DNA from: Prescottella defluvii
Lineage (GTDB): Bacteria > Actinomycetota > Actinomycetes > Mycobacteriales > Mycobacteriaceae
Reading direction: 5' to 3'
NCBI GenBank assembly: GCA_029690005.1
Contig: CP121458.1
Location: forward strand, 248,001 to 312,000
Length of the DNA: 64,000 nt
Made by a program: the position numbers and the translations under genes. Positions 10,670 through 20,092 of this stretch are shown one piece after another; the first letter of the stretch is position 1, and each line of letters starts with the position of its first letter. The notes under the pieces are model-generated. The model had not been told where the DNA came from. It saw only the letters and a program-made list of their open reading frames with translations, and made no database searches.

Positions 10670-12892
10670 CTAGCCGTCGATCTTGCGCGCGCCGAGGACC
10701 TCGACGAGCAGTTCGTTCGCGATGTCCTCGGGGTCGCGGCGGCTCGCCTGGTCGACGGGCACCGCGGCCTCCGCCATCATCTCCTCCTCGTCCTCCCGGG
10801 TGGTGGGCGGCGGCGGAGCGTCGTCGTAGTAGTCGGCGGGCGGCGGACCCGGGTCGTCCGGGTAGTCGGGAGCCTCCGGCGGCGGGATGTCGTCGAGGTC
10901 CGACGAGGACGGGCGCGGCGCGGCCTGCGTCGGCGCCGCAGCAGCGGCACGACCCTGACTCGGGCGGGAGAAACGCGGCGCGGCAGGCGCTTTCGCCTGC
11001 GGCTGGGGAGCACGCGTCGGCGCGGCGGACGGCGCCGCGGCACCGTGCTCGCATGTGACCTCCCAGTCGCCACCGAACACGTCGTGCAGGGCCGCCCGGA
11101 TGACGTCGCTGTTGCGCGGCTCCACCAGGCGCTTCGCGAGCGGGGCGGAGTCGTGGCCGAGCACCACGCGCGCACCGTCGACGGACCGCACGGTCGCACC
11201 GGACAGCATCACCTCGACCGTGCGGCTGCGCTCGCGCACCTTCGTGCGCACCTCCGACCACACCGCACGGATCGCGGCGGCGTCGGGCCGGGCCGGCGAA
11301 TTCTGCGGCACCGGAGCGGGTTCCGGCTCGATCTGCCGAACCGGCTCGGGCTCGCGGACCGGCTCGGGCTGCGGGACCGGCGCCGGCTCCGGCGCCGGCT
11401 CCGGCGCGCGTTCGACAGGTTGCGGCACGGACTCGGGAGCGGGCCGCGGCGTCTCGACGGGGCGCGGGGCGGCCACCGGCTCGGGCGGCCGCGGGGCCTC
11501 CGCCTGCGGAGCGGGGGCCGGTTCCGGCTCCGGAGCGGGTGTCGGCTCCGGAACGGGCGCAGGTGCGGGCTCGGGCGCCTGCTCAGGTCGCACCGCTTCC
11601 GGGGCCGCGACGGCGGCCTCGGTCGCACGACGCTGCGACGGACGCTGATAGACCGGGCCCGACGTGGGCTGCTCGGCGGCGGCGGGCCTCGGGGCCACCT
11701 GTGCGGGTGCGGCCGGCGCGGCGCCGGACGACGCGGGAATCACCACGCCCTGCTCGATCCGCTCGAGCCGTTGCAGGACAGCGGATTCCGCATCCGACGC
11801 CGACGGCAGCAGCATCCGCGCGCACATCACCTCGAGCAGCAGGCGCGGCGCCGTCGCACCGCGCATCTCGCCGAGACCGGCGTGCACCAGGTCGGCGTAG
11901 CGGGCCAGGGTGGCGGGGCCGATCCGCTCGGCCTCCTCGCGCATGCGGTCGAGCACGTCGCCCGGCGCGTCGACCAGGCCGCGCTCGGCGGCGTCGGGGA
12001 CCGCGCGCATGAGGATCAGGTCGCGCAGCCGCTCGAGCAGGTCGACAGCGAAGCGGCGCGGGTCGTGACCGGCGTCCATCACCTTGTCGACGGTGCCGAA
12101 CAGCCCGGCGCCGTCGTTCGCCGCGAGCGCGTCGACGGCCTCGTCGATGAGTGCGACGTCGGTGACGCCGAGCAGCGCCAGCGCCCGCGCGTACGTCACG
12201 CCCTCCTCGCCGGCACCGGCGAGGAGCTGGTCGAGCACGCTCAGCGAGTCACGCGGCGAGCCGCCGCCCGCGCGGATGACCAGCGGGTACACCGCGTCCT
12301 CGACGGGCACGTTCTCCTGGCCGCAGATCTTCTCGAGCAGCCCACGCATGGTCGACGGAGCCAGCAGCCGGAACGGGTAGTGGTGCGTGCGGGACCGGAT
12401 GGTCGGCAGCACCTTCTCCGGCTCGGTGGTGGCGAAGATGAAGATCAGGTGCTCCGGCGGCTCCTCGACGATCTTGAGCAGCGCGTTGAAGCCGGCCGTG
12501 GTGACCATGTGCGCCTCGTCGACGATGAACACCCGGTACCGCGACTCGGCGGGCGCGTAGAACGCGCGGTCGCGCAGCTCGCGGGTGTCCTCGACACCGC
12601 CGTGGCTGGCCGCGTCGAGCTCGATGACGTCGAGGTTGCCGGTGCCGCCGGGACCGAGCGCGATGCACGACGAGCATTCGCCGCACGGCGTCGACGTGGG
12701 GCCCTGCACGCAGTTGAGCGAGCGCGCCAGGATGCGGGCCGACGACGTCTTGCCACAGCCGCGCGGACCCGAGAACAGGTAGGCGTGGTTGATGCGTCCG
12801 GCGTCGAGTGCGGTGCTCAGGGGCTCGGTGACGTGCTCCTGCCCCACCACCTCCGCGAACGAAGCTGGTCGATATTTCCGGTACAGGGCCAC
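10670..12892 (-). CDS. dnaX: DNA polymerase III subunit gamma/tau
   Basis: The clamp-loader ATPase is intact at 740 residues. Walker A GPRGCGKT is at residues 42-49, the zinc-binding cysteines at 61, 70, 73 and 76, and the DEAH-type Walker B in FIVDEAHMVT near residue 128. The AAA+ core extends to about residue 370. It is followed by a long Pro/Ala/Glu-rich linker (about 390-540) and a C-terminal tau region that would contact DnaB and the polymerase. No slippery A-run for a gamma frameshift is evident; the low-complexity linker is G/C-rich. In M. tuberculosis dnaZX neighbours the Rv3722c aminotransferase; here that gene is 12 kb away on the same strand. Confidence 0.97.
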   Translation of the reverse strand: MALYRKYRPASFAEVVGQEHVTEPLSTALDAGRINHAYLFSGPRGCGKTSSARILARSLNCVQGPTSTPCGECSSCIALGPGGTGNLDVIELDAASHGGVEDTRELRDRAFYAPAESRYRVFIVDEAHMVTTAGFNALLKIVEEPPEHLIFIFATTEPEKVLPTIRSRTHHYPFRLLAPSTMRGLLEKICGQENVPVEDAVYPLVIRAGGGSPRDSLSVLDQLLAGAGEEGVTYARALALLGVTDVALIDEAVDALAANDGAGLFGTVDKVMDAGHDPRRFAVDLLERLRDLILMRAVPDAAERGLVDAPGDVLDRMREEAERIGPATLARYADLVHAGLGEMRGATAPRLLLEVMCARMLLPSASDAESAVLQRLERIEQGVVIPASSGAAPAAPAQVAPRPAAAEQPTSGPVYQRPSQRRATEAAVAAPEAVRPEQAPEPAPAPVPEPTPAPEPEPAPAPQAEAPRPPEPVAAPRPVETPRPAPESVPQPVERAPEPAPEPAPVPQPEPVREPEPVRQIEPEPAPVPQNSPARPDAAAIRAVWSEVRTKVRERSRTVEVMLSGATVRSVDGARVVLGHDSAPLAKRLVEPRNSDVIRAALHDVFGGDWEVTCEHGAAAPSAAPTRAPQPQAKAPAAPRFSRPSQGRAAAAAPTQAAPRPSSSDLDDIPPPEAPDYPDDPGPPPADYYDDAPPPPTTREDEEEMMAEAAVPVDQASRRDPEDIANELLVEVLGARKIDG

Positions 12893-13078
12893 GGCGAAAG
12901 ACTACCGGCGACCGGCGACAGTTCGCCGCAGGTGTCGCACCCCACCCGCGGCACGGGCGTCGGGGGTCGAGAGAAATCCGAAACACAGACGCAACACGCT
13001 CGCCCCGCCCCGGAAACTGCGGGACGCGATCGTCGTTTCTCGCGTGCGGTGACACCCCGCCGGTGAGGAGAAGTTCAC

Positions 13079-14383
13079 ATGCTCGAGACGATCGATCCCG
13101 CGACGACCGCGTGGCTGCTGATCAGTACCGCGCTGGTCCTGCTGATGACGCCCGGCCTCGCCCTGTTCTACGGCGGCATGGTCCGCTCCAAGGGCGTGCT
13201 CAACATGATCATGATGAGCTTCATCTCGATCGCGCTGGTCACCGTGGTGTGGCTGTTTGTCGGCTACAGCCTGGCGTTCGGCGAGGACGTCGGCGGCGGC
13301 CTGATCGGCGGGCTCGAGCACTTCGGCATGGCCGGCATCACGCCCGACACCGCGCGCGGCGGCGTGCCCGAGTACCTGTTCGCGACGTTCCAGCTCACGT
13401 TCGCGATCCTCACCGCCGCGCTGATCAGCGGGGCGATCGCCGACCGCGCCAAGTTCTCGTCGTGGATGGTCTTCGTCCCGGTGTGGGCGCTGCTGGTCTA
13501 CGTCCCGGTCGCGCACTGGGTGTGGGGTCCGGACGGCTGGATCGCGAAGCTGGGCGCACTCGACTTCGCGGGCGGTCTGGTCGTCGAGATCGTCTCCGGC
13601 GCGTCCGCCCTGGCCCTGGCACTGGTCCTCGGCCCGCGCATCGGGTTCCGCAACGAGCCGATGCGCCCGCACAACCTGCCGATGGTCCTGCTCGGTGTCG
13701 GGCTGCTGTGGTTCGGTTGGTTCGGGTTCAACGCCGGCTCCGCCATGGCCGCCGACGGCAAGGCCGCCGCGGTGTTCCTCAACACCCTCGTCGCCGGCTG
13801 CACCGGCCTGCTGGGCTGGCTGTTCGTCGAGCAGAAGCGCGACGGCCACCCCACCACGTTCGGTGCCGCATCGGGTGTCGTCGCCGGACTGGTCGCGATC
13901 ACCCCGTCGTGCGGGTGGGTCAGCATGGTCGGGGCCGCCGTGGTCGGTGTCGTCGCGGGCGCCGTGTGCTCGTTCGCGGTGGGTTGGAAGTTCCGCTTCG
14001 GCTACGACGACTCCCTCGACGTCGTCGGCGTCCACCTGGTCGGCGGCATCGTCGGCACCCTGCTGATCGGCCTGCTCGCCACGCAGGTCATGACCCACAG
14101 TGTCGAGGGCCTGTTGTACGGCGGCGGGCTCGTCCAGCTCGGCAAGCAGGCGTTGGCGGTGGCCGTCGTCGGCCTCTACGCGTTCGGCGTCACGTACGGC
14201 CTCGGCAAGCTCATCGACCGCTGGATCGGATTCCGCGTCACCGCCGAACAGGAGACGTCGGGCATCGACCTCGCGCTGCACGCCGAGTCGGCCTACGAGC
14301 ACGCTGTCCTCGCGCACGGCGCTCAGCCCGGGCTGTTCGCCCGCGAGCACGAGCGGCCGCGACCGGATACGGACGAGGCCTGA
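13079..14383 (+). CDS. amt: Ammonium transporter
   Basis: A 434-residue membrane protein of the Amt/Mep/Rh family with about eleven transmembrane segments. Typical blocks are GLALFYGGMVRSKGVLNM near residue 25, the GNGALAR-equivalent region LGVGLLWFGWFGFNAGS near residue 210, and DVVGVHLVGGIVGTLL near residue 320, which holds the second pore His. Transport is uniport of ammonium-derived ammonia across the plasma membrane. The ATG at 13079 follows GGAGAAG. No glnK/glnB or glnD follows, unlike the amtB-glnB-glnD operon seen in many actinobacteria, so this looks like a single-gene second copy. It is divergent from dnaX. Confidence 0.95.
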   Translation: MLETIDPATTAWLLISTALVLLMTPGLALFYGGMVRSKGVLNMIMMSFISIALVTVVWLFVGYSLAFGEDVGGGLIGGLEHFGMAGITPDTARGGVPEYLFATFQLTFAILTAALISGAIADRAKFSSWMVFVPVWALLVYVPVAHWVWGPDGWIAKLGALDFAGGLVVEIVSGASALALALVLGPRIGFRNEPMRPHNLPMVLLGVGLLWFGWFGFNAGSAMAADGKAAAVFLNTLVAGCTGLLGWLFVEQKRDGHPTTFGAASGVVAGLVAITPSCGWVSMVGAAVVGVVAGAVCSFAVGWKFRFGYDDSLDVVGVHLVGGIVGTLLIGLLATQVMTHSVEGLLYGGGLVQLGKQALAVAVVGLYAFGVTYGLGKLIDRWIGFRVTAEQETSGIDLALHAESAYEHAVLAHGAQPGLFAREHERPRPDTDEA

Positions 14384-14480
14384 CCCGCCGCACTCCTATT
14401 ATTGAAGCTATACGCGGGCGGGGCAATCCGAACGAATCCGCTATAGCCACAGCGGAATCGCGCGTCGACCTCGCGCGCCA

Positions 14481-14509
14481 TTGACATCCCTTTCGCCCTA
14501 AAGCAAACT
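14481..14509 (+). promoter_or_regulatory. Possible sigma-70-type promoter
   Basis: A perfect TTGACA at 14481-14486 is followed 17 bases later by CAAACT, a poor -10 match. The local segment is lower in GC than its surroundings, and the site lies about 125 bases before the gene starting at 14635 in an otherwise empty 250-base gap. It is suggestive only. Confidence 0.3.
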
Positions 14510-14634
14510 TCACTAACTGTAGCGTCAGGGTTTCCAGGTGGCAGTAGTCCGATGCGACTCAGCCCTCGAGCCGCGAGGGTTCTGTTGTTGCGCCTCGTCG
14601 CGCTTCTGCCACTCGCGAAAGGAAGGCAAAACCA

Positions 14635-15684
14635 ATGTTGTACAAGGTAATTCAATGGGGAACGGGGTCCGTTGGCAGAACTGCCCTCCGACGCGTGATC
14701 GACGATCCGAGCTTCGAGCTGGTCGGCGTGTACGTGACATCACCCGAGAAGAACGGGCTCGATGCGGGCACCATCGCCAAGCGCCCTCCGACCGGCGTCC
14801 TCGCGACCAACGACATCGACGAGATCCTCTCGCTCGATGCTGATGTCGTGATCCACACATCCCTGCTGTCAGTCCCGTACGCCGAGCAGAACGACACAGT
14901 CGCCCGGATCCTGGCGAGCGGGAAGAACCTGATCTCCACCAACGGTTTCTACCAGCCTCGGATCCACTCCGAGGACTACTGGTGCCCGCTCGAAGCTGCG
15001 GCGCTCTCCGGCGGGGCGACCCTCGCGGGTTCGGGACTGAATCCCGGATTCATCGCCGAGCGGGTCGCGCTACTCGCTTCGGGACTGATGGCGCGTCTGG
15101 ACGAGATTCGCTGCGTCGAGTTCTTCGACGCGTCCCTCTCGCCGTCGCGCGGACTTCTCGAGAACGTCATGGGCTTCGGTACCGATCCCTCATCGTCCGA
15201 TCTCACTACTGGATCGCTTGCCCAGGTCTACAACTCCTACTATGCCGAGACTCTCCACTTCGTGGCCGGTGCCATCGGCACCACGGTCGACAGGATCGAG
15301 CCGCTTCACGAGCTCACGCTCGCCCCTCACGACATCGAACTGTCCGCATTGACCATCCCCAGTGGCACTGTCGCCGCAACAACCTGGAGGTGGAAGGGGT
15401 ATTTCGCCTCAGGAGCGACGATGATTCACGAAATCCTCTGGACTTCCTCCACCGCACTGCACCCTGGTCTGGAGGCCGGCGCCCACTGGCGCGTGGAACT
15501 CGATGGGCGACCCAACGTTCGACTCACGCTGGACCTGGTCGACCCGGACCCGAACGCGCCCATGTCCCGGCCCGGCATGGATGCAACAGCGTCGATGCTT
15601 CTCGGCCTGGTGCCGTCCGTCGTCGACGCCGAGCCCGGATTCTACGAACTGCCGACCGTCACTCCCTTTCGGACGGTTACGTAG
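14635..15684 (+). CDS. Dihydrodipicolinate-reductase-like NAD(P)-dependent protein
   Basis: A 349-residue protein with an N-terminal Rossmann fold (QWGTGSVGRTALRRV at residues 7-21) of the dihydrodipicolinate reductase N-terminal type. The C-terminal half does not match DapB, and the length exceeds DapB (about 245-270). This form is common in Rhodococcus and Mycobacterium and resembles 2,4-diaminopentanoate-dehydrogenase-like proteins. The substrate is unknown. The ATG at 14635 follows GAAAGGAAGG. A strong hairpin terminator lies 47 bases after the stop, so it is probably a one-gene unit. Confidence 0.8.
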   Translation: MLYKVIQWGTGSVGRTALRRVIDDPSFELVGVYVTSPEKNGLDAGTIAKRPPTGVLATNDIDEILSLDADVVIHTSLLSVPYAEQNDTVARILASGKNLISTNGFYQPRIHSEDYWCPLEAAALSGGATLAGSGLNPGFIAERVALLASGLMARLDEIRCVEFFDASLSPSRGLLENVMGFGTDPSSSDLTTGSLAQVYNSYYAETLHFVAGAIGTTVDRIEPLHELTLAPHDIELSALTIPSGTVAATTWRWKGYFASGATMIHEILWTSSTALHPGLEAGAHWRVELDGRPNVRLTLDLVDPDPNAPMSRPGMDATASMLLGLVPSVVDAEPGFYELPTVTPFRTVT

Positions 15685-15730
15685 CGCGCTGACGCGCACC
15701 GACCACGTCAGGAACTGATGCACCAGATAT

Positions 15731-15762
15731 GCCGGGGCTTCGCTCGAGCACGAAGCCCCGGC
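15731..15762 (+). terminator. Rho-independent-like terminator
   Basis: A perfect 12-base-pair stem (GCCGGGGCTTCG with CGAAGCCCCGGC) closes an 8-base loop and is followed by ATTTCG. It lies after the dihydrodipicolinate-reductase-like gene and before the next ribosome site. The T tract is short, as is normal in actinobacteria. Confidence 0.75.
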
Positions 15763-15874
15763 ATTTCGCGCCTGCGGCCCGCACGCTAGGGAGGTAGATC
15801 GGGCGACGACGCCGTACGTGACCGAGAGCGGCGCTAGGCTGGTCGACACCGTTGCTCGGAGGAAGAGGTCCGCT

Positions 15875-16272
15875 GTGGCACCGTTCCCTGCTCTCACCCA
15901 TATCGCCGTGACGGTGTCCGACATGGTCGCCAGCACCGAGTGGTACACCCGCCTGTTCGGCAGTCCCCGGTCCTCGACGAGGACGAAGAATCCGGCGCCT
16001 TCCATCACGCCGTCTTCGTGCTCGGCGGCGGCACGATGTTCGGCCTGCACGCCCACATCGGTGCGACCCCGGACGCCGCGTTCGACGAACGCCGCATCGG
16101 CCTCGACCACGTCGCATTCGCCTGTACCACAGGGGAACTCGAGTACTGGCGCGACCGGCTCGACGAGCTCGGCATCACCCACGGCGGCATCAAGACGGCC
16201 GGCTACGGTTCCGGGCTGTCGTTCCGGGACCCGGACAACATCGCGCTCGAGTTCTTCGCACCACCCGGCTGA
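15875..16272 (+). CDS. VOC/glyoxalase-fold protein, frameshifted
   Basis: A vicinal-oxygen-chelate domain protein. The first betaalphabeta module starts LTHIAVTVSDMVASTEWYTRLFG, and the second holds GLDHVAFACTTGELEYW and GLSFRDPDNIALEFF, with His and Glu in metal-ligand positions. One C is missing from the CCCC run near 15967; restoring it gives LFGSPPVLDEDEESG and 132 residues. The GTG at 15875 has GGAGGAAGAG upstream. The substrate is unknown; these proteins include dioxygenases, isomerases and glyoxalases. Confidence 0.83.
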
Positions 16273-16352
16273 ACCTGGCCGCACCCGAATCGCAATGAAC
16301 TGCAGGGCAACGCAGCTCGAATCATGCCTGCGGGGCTGCGGCCGCCGACGCG

Positions 16353-16793
16353 TCAGCCCAGCTGCTCGAACAGGGACACGATGATCCCTTCGGGCCCACG
16401 CACGTAGGCCATGCGCACACTGTTCTCGTACTCGCCGATGCCACCGACGAGCCCGTGCCCGCCCGCAGCCACCGCGTCGATGGCCGCCTGGAGATCGCCG
16501 ACCTCGAAGGACACGTTGCGCAACCCGAGCTCGTTGGCCATCGCTGTCGGCGATCCGGGCACGTGATCGGGCGTGACGAAGGCCGAGAGTTCCAGCCGGG
16601 ACCCGCCGCCTGGCGGCCGCAGCATCACGATATTGCAGTGCGCGCCGGGGATGCCGCACACGGTCTCCACGAACTCACCCTCCACGGACCCGGTGCCCTC
16701 CACCTCGAGACCGAGTCCGACGAAGAACGCCGTCGCCGCGTCGAGGTCCGCGACGGTGATGCCGACGTGGTCGAAACGTTGAACGTGTGCCAT
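16353..16793 (-). CDS. VOC-family protein
   Basis: An intact VOC-fold protein of 146 residues: RFDHVGITVADLDAATAFFVGLGLEVEG at the start, LELSAF near residue 70, and GPEGIIVSLFEQLG at the end, where the final Glu is a usual metal ligand. The ATG at 16793 is preferred over that at 16802 because GGATGG sits at proper spacing before it. It resembles methylmalonyl-CoA-epimerase-like and lactoylglutathione-lyase-like proteins; no specific function can be assigned. It converges with the previous VOC gene. Confidence 0.85.
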   Translation of the reverse strand: MAHVQRFDHVGITVADLDAATAFFVGLGLEVEGTGSVEGEFVETVCGIPGAHCNIVMLRPPGGGSRLELSAFVTPDHVPGSPTAMANELGLRNVSFEVGDLQAAIDAVAAGGHGLVGGIGEYENSVRMAYVRGPEGIIVSLFEQLG

Positions 16794-16888
16794 GGAATCC
16801 ATCCTGCAGGCCTGATCAGCCCCGCAGGTCGCGCACCCGCCGCGTTCTGTTCCCTCGGACGCGACGGGTGCGCTGTCATGTCAGCCGG

Positions 16889-17569
16889 TCAGGACGCGGT
16901 CGCCCGACGACGCACCGCCCAGAGCACACCGCCACTGGCCAGCACGACTGCAGCCGCACCACCCGCGACGGCTGAGTTCACCAACGGCACAGCCGCTCTG
17001 TCCGCGACTGCGGCCTCTACGCACTCGGTAAGACCCGCGCAGCTACCCGGCGCCTGCGCCGGAATACCCGCCGGATCCGTCACCACGGCGACCAGGTTGT
17101 GATAGCCCTGCGACGCGTACGGCTTCGCCGCGACGCTGTAGACCACTGTCACCGACTGCCCCGGAGCAAGCGTGCCCGTCACCCCGTACACACCACTGGC
17201 ACCAGCACCTACAACCAACGCGGTATCCGAACTCGTCGGACCAGACACCAGGTCGAGGTAGCCGTTGTTCGCGCCGCTGGCACCCAGGAACGACACGCTG
17301 ACCTTCACCGTCCGTGTGCCGGCCGGGACTTTGATGATCGCCTGCTTGAACGCGAACCCGCTGACGTTTCCTCGTTTGGTGTTCGTCGGCCTGTGCGGGT
17401 GATTGTGCGGGATCCCGCACCAGTTGTTCGCAGAACCACACCCCGCAGGATTCGCCACCCGCGGGCACATCTTGACCGCCCGCCGCAACAACAGTGACGA
17501 ATACGCCGGAGATCGGAAGAACAGGGTGAAGCCGGCGTTCCCAACCAAGGCGCGGGAGATGTCGACCAC
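16889..17569 (-). CDS. Possible cell-surface protein with C-terminal membrane anchor
   Basis: The 226-residue frame ends in a hydrophobic stretch (AVAGGAAAVVLASGGVLWAV) followed by Arg-Arg-Arg, the layout of a membrane-anchored surface protein; no LPXTG is present. The middle (about 65-190) is a Ser/Thr/Gly/Val-rich beta region with four Cys in the protein as a whole, as in exported domains. The N-terminus has no convincing signal peptide and looks like non-coding sequence up to about residue 33, so the true start is uncertain or lost to a frame break. I do not recognise a family. Confidence 0.45.
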   Translation of the reverse strand: MVDISRALVGNAGFTLFFRSPAYSSLLLRRAVKMCPRVANPAGCGSANNWCGIPHNHPHRPTNTKRGNVSGFAFKQAIIKVPAGTRTVKVSVSFLGASGANNGYLDLVSGPTSSDTALVVGAGASGVYGVTGTLAPGQSVTVVYSVAAKPYASQGYHNLVAVVTDPAGIPAQAPGSCAGLTECVEAAVADRAAVPLVNSAVAGGAAAVVLASGGVLWAVRRRATAS

Positions 17570-17801
17570 GACAAGGCCTCAGTCCAGCCGTCGAGACTTC
17601 GGGCGCTGTGACCTATCGCAGAGCGCTCCACGACGACGGACCGAGCCACCCACAATGACCGATCACATCGGTACTGATCGGGCCGTCAGACAGATGGCAA
17701 CACCCTGACACGACACGGCACCACGCCGCGAAACCTGAGTGGTACGTGCCGCCCCCTTTTGGGGGTGGTCTCGATCACGCTGTGACGCAGATCATGATCG
17801 C

Positions 17802-19492
17802 ATGAAGACGAACACAGACCTGTACCGTTCGGCCCGGGATCAGTTGATCGCGCTCGCCGATGACTACGACAAGGCCGTTGACGAGTTTCGGTGGCCGGAT
17901 CTGACGGGCCAGTTCAACTGGGCGACGGACTGGTTCGATGCGTTCGCCCGCGGCAACGAGCGCATCGCGCTGTGGATCGTCGAGCCTGACGGCACCGAAT
18001 TGAAGGTGACGTTCGACGAAATGGCTGACCGGTCGGATCGTACGGCGACGTGGCTGCAGCAGTTGGGGATCAGGAAGGGGGACCGCGTCATCCTGATGCT
18101 CGGCAACCAGGTCGAGCTGTGGGAGGCGATGCTGGCGGTCATGAAGCTCGGCGCGATCGTGATGCCGACGACTGCGGCGCTGGGCCCCGAGGATTTGCGT
18201 GACCGCATCGCTCGCGGCGCAGTCCGCTGCGTGATCGCCAACGCCGGGACACGTCGAAGTTCGACGACATCGGAGGTGGCCTTCTCCGCATCGCGGTGGG
18301 TGGTAACCGAGATGGATGGCAGTCTTACGCCGACTCGGCCGCGGTGGAGTCGGACGGTCCGTTCAACTCGGTGACGACCGTCGACGAGCCGATGCTCATC
18401 TATTTCACCTCGGGGACCACCAGCAAGCCGAAGCTCGTCGAGCACTCCCAGATTAGTTACGCGGTAGGGCATTTCACCACGATGGCCTGGATTGGGCTGA
18501 CACCTGGCGATGTGCACCTGGCGATCAGTTCACCGGGCTGGGCGAAGCATGCGTGGAGTTGCTTCTTCGCCCCGTGGATTGCCGAGGCGACGATCTTCGT
18601 CTACAACTACGCACGATTCGATGCGAGCGCCTTGATGGAACAGTTGCGTCGAGCAGAGGTGAACACCTTTTGCGCGCCACCAACGGTATGGCGCATGCTC
18701 ATCCAGGCCGACCTTGGTGAGAAGCCTGAGTTCTTACGCGAACTCCTTGGAGCGGGTGAACCACTCAACCCCGACGTTATCCGCCAGGTCGAGGAGGCGT
18801 GGGGACTCACCATCCGCGACGGATTCGGGCAAACCGAGACCACACTGCAGGTCGGAAATACGCCCGGACAACCGGTGAAGCCAGGATCGATGGGACGGCC
18901 GATGCCAGGGGTGCCGGTAGTGCTGGTCGATCCAGTCTCGGGCAAAGAGTCCGACGAGGGCGAGATCTGCCTCGATCTCAGCCAGCGTCCGATGAACCTG
19001 ATGACCGGATACCTAGGTGATCCTGAACGCAACGAACAGGTGATGGCCGGCGGCTACTACCACACCGGCGATGTTGCTCAACGTGACGCCGACGGCTACA
19101 TCACCTACATCGGACGTACCGACGACGTGTTCAAGTCGTCGGATTACAAGGTGTCCCCATTCGAACTGGAGAGCGTTCTGATCGAGCATCCGGCCGTGGT
19201 GGAAGCGGCAGTTGTTCCGCAGCCAGACGACACCCGACTCGCCATCCCCAAGGCTTATGTGGCACTCGCTGCGGGTTGGGAACCGACTGCGGAGACCGCC
19301 CGATCGATCCTCGAATACTCGCGCGACCATCTAGCGCCGTATCAGAAAGTCCGGCGGGTTGAGTTCTTCGAACTGCCGAAAACCATCTCAGGCAAGATCC
19401 GCCGCGTCGAACTCAAGGACCGAGAAGACATCGCACACCGCGACAGCGCACCGATCAGTACCGAGTACCGCTACGAGGACCTCATCGAATAG
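17802..19492 (+). CDS. AMP-forming acyl-CoA synthetase, frameshifted
   Basis: The adenylate-forming enzyme motifs are complete: YFTSGTTSKPKL (P-loop; Ser replaces the usual Gly), GFGQTETT, YYHTGDVAQRDADGYITYIGRTDDVFKSSDYKVSPFELE split over the hinge, and PKTISGKIRR with the catalytic Lys. The layout resembles medium-chain or aryl acyl-CoA ligases (ACSM type). One G is missing from the GGG run near 18249; restoring it gives NAGDTSKFDDIGGG and 563 residues. The ATG at 17802 has no strong ribosome site. Codon use is slightly less G/C-biased than its neighbours. No linked beta-oxidation genes are nearby. Confidence 0.88.
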
Positions 19493-19513
19493 TTGGCGGT
19501 CGCTCATGTGACA

Positions 19514-19547
19514 CCCGGTCCCATCCGGCTCACCGGATGGGACCGGG
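19514..19547. terminator. Bidirectional hairpin terminator
   Basis: A perfect 15-base-pair stem (CCCGGTCCCATCCGG / CCGGATGGGACCGGG) with a 4-base CTCA loop lies between the convergent synthetase and the hypothetical gene ending at 19530. It overlaps the last codons of the latter, so that stop codon sits inside the hairpin. Confidence 0.7.
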
Positions 19548-19907
19548 CCGAGGTCCCTGCCGCGACCAGATACCGCTGGTTCCCTCGGGGAGTCGGCTGA
19601 AGGTCGTGGTGAGCGCCGCGTGGAGTTGGTCGCGGTACGACGCGAGGGGAGGCATTTCGGTGCGGCGATCGCCGAGGACGCAGACGACGTCATCGGCGTA
19701 GGCGGCGTCTGCGCCGACGCCGTACACGCGCACAGTCTCCACGCCCGGGACTGCGGCGTGCGCGATGACTGCCAGCGCGTGGCCGGCCATGGCCTGCTGT
19801 TCGCGGCACCGGTCGGCGATCTCTCGGTCGAGGTCTCGCATGTGGCTGTCGATGCGGTCGAGCTGCGCCTTGGTGAACGTCGTCGTCGGGGCGGTGGGGG
19901 CAGTCAT
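19530..19907 (-). CDS. Hypothetical protein, 125 residues
   Basis: The start at 19907 (MTAPTAPTTTFTKAQLDRIDSHM) is chosen because GGAGG lies just upstream; longer forms would begin in non-coding sequence. Residues 12-40 form a charged amphipathic helix (QLDRIDSHMRDLDREIADRCREQ) with heptad-like spacing. A compact alpha/beta part follows with VYGVGADAAYADDVVCVLGDR. No known domain was recognised. It is a small cytoplasmic protein. Confidence 0.6.
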   Translation of the reverse strand: MTAPTAPTTTFTKAQLDRIDSHMRDLDREIADRCREQQAMAGHALAVIAHAAVPGVETVRVYGVGADAAYADDVVCVLGDRRTEMPPLASYRDQLHAALTTTFSRLPEGTSGIWSRQGPRPGPIR

Positions 19908-20092
19908 CAGATGGTCCTCCGTGGCCGTCGGCGGGTTGACTGGTGACCACTCTCTCGCCCGCCTGTCTGGTTGTTGCACAACACTGTTCGTCGCCGACAT
20001 GCGGCGACGGCGCGGACAGCGCGCTATCTGGAAACGCAGTCGTGCCCTGCACACCGGTGGGCGTGCAGGGAGTGCGATCGGGCCGGGTACAA

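Noticed and set aside
9974..13066. A 1030-residue rightward open frame opposite dnaX
   Set aside because: It is antisense to an intact dnaX, is His/Arg/Gly-rich low complexity, and is open only because of high GC.
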